NCBI GenBank assembly: GCA_036785325.1
Contig: JAXIVH010000142.1
Coordinates: 124,001-188,000 of the forward strand
Reading direction: 5' to 3'
Source of the DNA: Urophycis tenuis
Lineage: Eukaryota > Chordata > Actinopteri > Gadiformes > Phycidae
DNA: 64,000 nt
The notes under the pieces: model-generated
Told to the model about the DNA's origin: nothing
The model's input: the letters and a program-made list of their open reading frames with translations, nothing else
Databases searched by the model: none
Shown here: one piece after another, positions 57,718 through 64,000 of the stretch
How positions within the stretch are numbered: the stretch's first letter is position 1
Layout of the letters: each line of letters begins with the position of its first letter
Translations under genes and position numbers: made by a program

Positions 57718-58648
57718 CTAGCTCTAACTCTAACCCTAGGGATAACCTCAACCCCAACCCTAACCATAGGCCTAACCTTAGCCCTAACCCTAACTCAACC
57801 CTAACACTAACCCTTACCTTGGCCCTAATCTTGACACTAACCTCAACCCCTAACCTTAGCCTTAACACTAACCCTAACCCCTACTCTAACTCTAACCCTA
57901 ACCCCTACTCTAACTCTAACCCTAAGCCTACCCTAACCTCCAACACTAACCCTACCCTAACTCTAACGCTAACCCTAACTCTAACCTTTGCCCTAACTTT
58001 AGCCCTAACCCTAGCCTCAGCCATAACCCTAACCCTAACCTTAGCCCTAACCCTAACCTTAACCCTAACCCTAACCTTGGCCCTAACCTTAACACTAACC
58101 TCAAACCTAACCTTAACCCTAACCTCAGCCATAACCCTAACCCTAACCTTAGCCCTAACCCTAATTCTAGCCCTAACCCTAATCTTAACCATAACCTTAA
58201 CCCTAACCTTGGCCCTAACACTTAACCTAACCTTATCCATAACACTAACCCTAACCTCAACCCTAACCTTAACCCCAATCTCAGCCGTAACCCCAACCCT
58301 AACCTTATCCCTAACCTTAAACCTAACCCTAACCTCAGCCCTAACCTTAACCCTAACCTCAGCCCTCATCTTAACCCTAACCCCTAACCCCTAACCTCTA
58401 ACCCTAACCCTAACCTTACCCTAACCGTAACGCTAACCCTAACCCTTACTCTAACCTTAGCCCTAACCTTAGCCCTAACCGTAACCCTAACCTTAACCCT
58501 AACCTTAACCCTAAACCGTAACCTTATACCTAACCCTAACCTCAGCCCTAACCTTAACCCTAACCGCAACCCCTCCCATTTACTTCAAACCTAACGTTAA
58601 GGTTAACTGCTAACTCTACCCCTAAATCTACCCTAACCTTAACCTACA
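57718..58648. repeat. Degenerate CCCTAA block S2
   Basis: Nearly the same order of variant hexamers as S1 (one change seen: CTTGACACTAACC), so the degeneracy predates the unit duplication. Confidence 0.95.
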
Positions 58649-58840
58649 CTTGACATATTGGAGGAAGAAGACAATTACCCAGCATGCATTTCATCCGGAA
58701 AACTTTTCACAAAAAAACCCATTACCGAAGTACCTACGGCGAGAATAGACTACCCCAAGAAATTGTTGTTTTGGGTGAGGAAAGTAAGCCATTGAGTCTT
58801 CTCTAAGGTCAACTTCCTACACAATCTCTGTAGTCGCGCG

Positions 58841-59176
58841 GTGTATGGGGCACAGGAATTGTTATTAACAGGCTGTTCGGCATGGGGTCCTGGAGGGGCC
58901 AGGGAGGCAGTGCTTAGTCGCGGCTGGCCTTGGCCTTTCCTACCCTGGGACCGACTGGGAAGGCACCGCTGGTCGGGGCTGGTCTTGGTCTTTCCTAGGT
59001 CTGGACACCCATCGCTGAGGATAGCTGCATTGGGGGACCGTGGAGGCAGTGCTTTGTCACGGCTGGCCTCGGTCCTTCGTGACCCCAGTTTTCTGCTAGT
59101 TCATCTGGACCCAACAGAGGACAAGAACCAAGCTCCGGCCCTGATTGGCCAAACCAGGGCTACCTAGCGGTGTTAA
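58841..59176. repeat. GC-rich triplicated block S2
   Basis: As in S1; AACCAAGCTCC for AACCAAACTCC. Confidence 0.6.
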
Positions 59177-59909
59177 CAACTGGTTTGTGCTGGTCAGGGG
59201 GTAAGTATGTGCCCCCTCCTCTCCATAACCAAAACAATGTATCCTAAAAAGTGTTTTACTTACCTTTACTTACCTCGACGTTACCTCAACAAATGATCAC
59301 TCCTAAAAAAGCTTAAACCCAATACCAATTCCATTTCGGAAACGACACACCTTGAGAATTGATCACTCTCGGGGGGGCCTCCCTTGGGTGAGGGTGTATA
59401 GTGACAATGGCCAGAAACACCCTATGATCCCAGGGTCCACTACTGATGACGTGTCCTAATATTTCAATAGCACGTTTATACTAAAATAGAAATGGAAAAG
59501 AAAAGTCTCACTCCAGCTGTGACTCGTCTTTATTCAAATAAGTAAATATACCAATGCATTGGAAGTACCTTCAATCAAACTAGATTGACCTTCATCTTGG
59601 AACAAGGAAAACCTTTGGGAAAAGGAAAAACAAGTCTATATCTCCAAATCAGCGGTTATATCACAACAAGACAGATAACCATTTCGTTTTACTTCATTCT
59701 TGGTAATATGGGAAAAGAGAGCTGCGGATGACTAGATATTGGCGAGTGCAACTGCCTTTGATCCCCTATTCAACTACCGAGTCGTTGGATGAGGTGGGGG
59801 GGGTCATCGAGATAACTCTAACGAACCTAACCGAGCCAGGGCCATCGAAAGAACGGGCTCTCTACACAACCCATTTATATTACCTTACCAACTGTTATTC
59901 ACAAAACGA

Positions 59910-59923
59910 CCACTAGATGGAGG
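59910..59923 (+). promoter_or_regulatory. CTCF-like motif S3a
   Basis: Same as S1a. Confidence 0.4.
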
Positions 59924-60225
59924 CGATGGACCACCACTGAAGAATCAAAAGAAGGCAACCAGCCTTTAACACAAAGACTAAAAACTCACTCCAGCTGTGA
60001 TCCTCTTTATCTAAATAAATAAATAAACAAAAATGAATAAATAAATAGACTAAATAAATATACAAATATAAATAAATAAATTAAATATAGATTACCTTAC
60101 CAACTATTGCAATTACCTATTATTATTGTTATTATTATTATTACTTACCTATTAATGCAATTTCCCAACCTGGGAACAATAGAGTATTTCTATTTCTATT
60201 TCTATAACTCTTCTTCACAAAACGA

Positions 60226-60239
60226 CCACTAGGTGGAGA
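60226..60239 (+). promoter_or_regulatory. CTCF-like motif S3b
   Basis: Same as S1b; 316 bp from S3a. Confidence 0.4.
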
Positions 60240-60501
60240 CGACGCACCACCAGCGAGGAATCAAAAGAGGAGGAACAACCTTGAATACAAAGATTAAAAC
60301 CCACTCCAGCGGTGAGTCTCTCGATGTATTTATTTACTAAAAAAATATATATTAAATATATATACTCCGCCCATCTCTTCTCCCATGTCTTCCCTCATGG
60401 AAATGAGGGAGTTGGGGGAGATAGAGTGTACTAGCCCGATCCGGCGGGGGTGAGTTCAGTCCGTACAGACTGTCTCACCTTGACTCTACCTTCCTCAATC
60501 T

Positions 60502-61418
60502 CTAGCTCTAACTCTAACCCTAGGGATAACCTCAACCCCAACCCTAACCATAGGCCTAACCTTAGCCCTAACCCTAACTCAACCCTAACACTAACCCTTA
60601 CCTTGGCCCTAATCTTAACACTAACCTCAACCCCTAACCTTAGCCTTAACACTAACCCTAACCCCTACTCTAACTCTAACCCTAACCCCTACTCTAACTC
60701 TAACCCTAAGCCTACCCTAACCTCCAACACTAACCCTACCCTAACTCTAACGCTAACCCTAACTCTAACCTTTGCCCTAACTTTAGCCCTAACCCTAGCC
60801 TCAGCCATAACCCTAACCCTAACCTTAGCCCTAACCCTAACCTTAACCCTAACCCTAACCTTGGCCCTAACCTTAACACTAACCTCAAACCTAACCTTAA
60901 CCCTAACCTCAGCCATAACCCTAACCCTAACCTTAGCCCTAACCCTAATTCTAGCCCTAACCCTAATCTTAACCATAACCTTAACCCTAACCTTGGCCCT
61001 AACACTTAACCTAACCTTATCCATAACACTAACCCTAACCTCAACCCTAACCTTAACCCCAATCTCAGCCGTAACCCCAACCCTAACCTTATCCCTAACC
61101 TTAAACCTAACCCTAACCTCAGCCCTAACCTTAACCCTAACCTCAGCCCTCATCTTAACCCTAACCCCTAACCCCTAACCTCTAACCCTAACCCTAACCT
61201 TACCCTAACCGTAACGCTAACCCTAACCCTTACTCTAACCTTAGCCCTAACCTTAGCCCTAACCGTAACCCTAACCTTAACCCTAACCCTAACCCTAAAC
61301 CGTAACCTTATACCTAACCCTAACCTTAACCCTAACCGCAACCCCTCCCATTTACTTCAAACCTAACGTTAAGGTTAACTGCTAACTCTACCCCTAAATC
61401 TACCCTAACCTTAACCTA
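60502..61418. repeat. Degenerate CCCTAA block S3
   Basis: As S1 and S2, with a shorter right end and three perfect CCCTAA in a row near 61280 where the others have CCTTAA variants. Confidence 0.95.
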
Positions 61419-61612
61419 CACTTGACATATTGGAGGAAGAAGACAATTACCCAGCATGCATTTCATCCGGAAAACTTTTCACAAAAAAAACCATTACCAA
61501 AGTACCTACGGCGAGAATAGACTACCCCAAGAAATTGTTGTTTTGGGTGAGGAAAGTAAGCCATTGAGTCTTCTCTAAGGTCAACTTCCTACACAATCTC
61601 TGTAGTCGCGCG

Positions 61613-61948
61613 GTGTATGGGGCACAGGAATTGTTATTAACAGGCTGTTCGGCATGGGGTCCTGGAGGGGCCAGGGAGGCAGTGCTTAGTCGCGGCTGGC
61701 CTTGGCCTTTCCTACCCTGGGACCGACTGGGAAGGCACCGCTGGTCGGGGCTGGTCTTGGTCTTTCCTAGGTCTGGACACCCATCGCTGAGGATAGCTGC
61801 ATTGGGGGACCGTGGAGGCAGTGCTTTGTCACGGCTGGCTTCGGTCCTTCGTGACCCCAGTTTTCTGCTAGTTCATCTGGACCCAACAGAGGACAAGAAC
61901 CAAGCTCCGGCCCTGATTGGCCAAACCAGGGCTACCTAGCGGTGTTAA
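61613..61948. repeat. GC-rich triplicated block S3
   Basis: As in S2 with GGCTGGCTTCGG for GGCTGGCCTCGG. Confidence 0.6.
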
Positions 61949-62598
61949 CAACTGGTTTGTGCTGGTCAGGGGGTAAGTATGTGCCCCCTCCTCTCCATAA
62001 CCAAAACAATGTATCCTAAAAAGTGTTTTACTTACCTTTACTTACCTCGACGTTACCTCAACAAATGATCACTCCTAAAAAAGCTTAAACCCAATACCAA
62101 TTCCATTTCGGAAACGACACACCTTGAGAATTGATCACTCTCGGGGGGGCCTCCCTTGGGTGAGGGTGTATAGTGACAATGGCCAGAAACACCCTATGAT
62201 CCCAGGGTCCACTACTGATGACGTGTCCTAATATTTCGATAGCAAGTTTATACTAAAATAGAAATGGAAAAGAAAAGTCTCACTCCAGCTGTGACTCGTC
62301 TTTATTCAAATAAGTAAATATACCAATGCATTGGAAGTACCTTCAATCAAACTAGATTGACCTCCATCTTGGAACAAAGAAAACCTTTGGGAAAAGGAAA
62401 AACAAGTCTATATCTCCAAATCAGCGGTTATATCACAACAAGACAGATAACCATTTCGTTTTACTTCATTCTTGGTAATATGGGAAAAGAGAGCTGCGGA
62501 TGACTAGATATTGGCGAGTGCAACTGCCTTTGATCCCCTATTCAACTACCGAGTCGTTGGATGAGGTGGGGGGGGTCATCGAGATAACTCTAACGAAC

Positions 62599-63486
62599 CC
62601 AACCCTAACCATAGGCCTAACCTTAGCCCTAACCCTAACTCAACCCTAACACTAACCCTTACCTTGGCCCTAATCTTAACACTAACCTCAACCCCTAACC
62701 TTAGCCTTAACACTAACCCTAACCCCTACTCTAACTCTAACCCTAACCCCTACTCTAACTCTAACCCTAAGCCTACCCTAACCTCCAACACTAACCCTAC
62801 CCTAACTCTAACGCTAACCCTAACTCTAACCTTTGCCCTAACTTTAGCCCTAACCCTAGCCTCAGCCATAACCCTAACCCTAACCTTAGCCCTAACCCTA
62901 ACCTTAACCCTAACCCTAACCTTGGCCCTAACCTTAACACTAACCTCAAACCTAACCTTAACCCTAACCTCAGCCATAACCCTAACCCTAACCTTAGCCC
63001 TAACCCTAATTCTAGCCCTTACCCTAATCTTAACCATAACCTTAACCCTAACCTTGGCCCTAACACTTAACCTAACCTTATCCATAACACTAACCCTAAC
63101 CTCAACCCTAACCTTAACCCCAATCTCAGCCGTAACCCCAACCCTAACCTTATCCCTAACCTTAAACCTAACCCTAACCTCAGCCCTAACCTTAACCCTA
63201 ACCTCAGCCCTCATCTTAACCCTAACCCCTAACCCCTAACCTCTAACCCTAACCCTAACCTTACCCTAACCGTAACGCTAAACCTAACCCTTACTCTAAC
63301 CTTAGCCCTAACCTTAGCCCTAACCGTAACCCTAACCTTAACCTTAACCCTAAACCGTAACCTTATACCTAACCCTAACCTCAGCCCTAACCTTAACCCT
63401 AACCGCAACCCCTCCCATTTACTTCAAACCTAACGTTAAGGTTAACTGCTAACTCTACCCCTAAATCTACCCTAACCTTAACCTAC
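62599..63486. repeat. Degenerate CCCTAA block S4
   Basis: Joined directly to the unit start by the deletion; the rest is in the same variant order, with CTAGCCCTTACCC and GCTAAACCTAACC as private changes. Confidence 0.95.
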
Positions 63487-63684
63487 ACTTGACATATTGG
63501 AGGAAGAAGACAATTACCCAGCATGCATTTCATCCGGAAAACTTTTCACAAAAAAACCCATTACCGAAGTACCTACGGCGAGAATAGACTACCCCAAGAA
63601 ATTGTTGTTTTGGGTGAGGAAAGTAAGCCATTGAGTCTTCTCTAAGGTCAACTTCCTACACAATCTCTGTAGTCGCGCGGTGTA

Positions 63685-64000
63685 TGGGGCACAGGAATTG
63701 TTATTAACAGGCTGTTCGGCATGGGGTCCTGGAGGGGCCAGGGAGGCAGTGCTTAGTCGCGGCTGGCCTTGGCCTTTCCTACCCTGGGACCGACTGGGAA
63801 GGCACCGCTGGTCGGGGCTGGTCTTGGTCTTTCCTAGGTCTGGACACCCATCGCTGAGGATAGCTGCATTGGGGGACCGTGGAGGCAGTGCTTTGTCACG
63901 GCTGGCCTCGGTCCTTCGTGACCCCAGTTTTCTGCTAGTTCATCTGGACCCAACAGAGGACAAGAACCAAGCTCCGGCCCTGATTGGCCAAACCAGGGCT
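63685..64000. repeat. GC-rich triplicated block S4 (partial)
   Basis: Cut by the window end; otherwise as S2. Confidence 0.6.

Larger units (their letters stand above)
56959..59734. repeat. 2.78-kb subtelomere-type repeat, unit S2
   Basis: 2776 bp; very close to S1. Shorter G-run, shorter ATT run, CCAGCGGTGAGTC for CCAGCTGTGAGTC. Confidence 0.95.
59735..62506. repeat. 2.78-kb subtelomere-type repeat, unit S3
   Basis: 2772 bp. Longer ATT run as S1, shorter G-run, TCCGTACAGAC for TCCATACAGAC; a CTCAGCCCTAACC phrase is missing near the right end of the telomeric block. Confidence 0.95.
62507..64000. repeat. 2.78-kb subtelomere-type repeat, unit S4 (internal deletion, cut by window)
   Basis: Begins normally, but at about 62598 CTCTAACGAACC jumps to CAACCCTAACCATAGGCC inside the telomeric block. 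About 0.7 kb is missing, including both CTCF-like motifs and the A/T-rich part. It continues to the window end in the GC-rich block. Confidence 0.9.

Noticed and set aside
54173..64000. Chromosome end itself
   Set aside because: Telomere repeats are degenerate, interrupted by unique DNA and oriented with CCCTAA on +, which does not fit a terminal telomere at the right end.

Overview
The window looks like subtelomeric, repeat-dominated DNA of a ray-finned (teleost) fish. The evidence is vertebrate-type CCCTAA/TTAGGG-like repeats, a fish-type L2/CR1/Rex1-group LINE, HARBI1-type and Ty3/gypsy remnants, long CA microsatellites and GT-AG exon/intron structure. There are no bacterial operons. I cannot name a species.

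Region 1 (1-36072) and region 3 (40788-54172) are one tandem family: 20 copies of an exon cassette on the + strand. Each unit has (a) an exon of 504 bp with a Pro-rich 5' half and a transposase-like 3' half, (b) a GTAAGT donor, (c) a CA/CG/TA alternating tract, (d) an array of 2 to 16 copies of a 214-bp minisatellite and (e) a 187-bp flank ending in a splice acceptor. By hand arithmetic almost every unit length fits 872 + tract + 214n bp. A LINE with an uninterrupted 1003-codon ORF sits antisense in one unit (14676-18093).

Region 2 (36073-40787) breaks the array. The 15th exon is followed by a short intron and an in-frame terminal exon with a Cys-rich C-terminal domain (36225-36752), so a gene appears to end here. 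Next come a Ty3/gypsy RNase H fragment split by a 1776-bp Harbinger element, an LTR-like segment, a promoter-like block with three CCAAT boxes in 43-bp repeats, and one diverged minisatellite monomer. The last two look like the start of a second gene copy before its array expanded.

Region 4 (54173-64000) is a different tandem repeat of about 2.78 kb, seen in 3.5 copies. Each unit has two CTCF-like motifs, about 0.9 kb of degenerate CCCTAA repeats and a GC-rich block with internal triplication. The C-rich strand is on +, so these are interstitial telomere-like blocks, or the chromosome end lies to the left. I see no protein-coding function there.

The main point of interest is the intragenic-looking amplification: a chimeric exon plus minisatellite copied about 20 times, with stops, mosaic variants, higher-order duplications and what looks like a founder unit still present.
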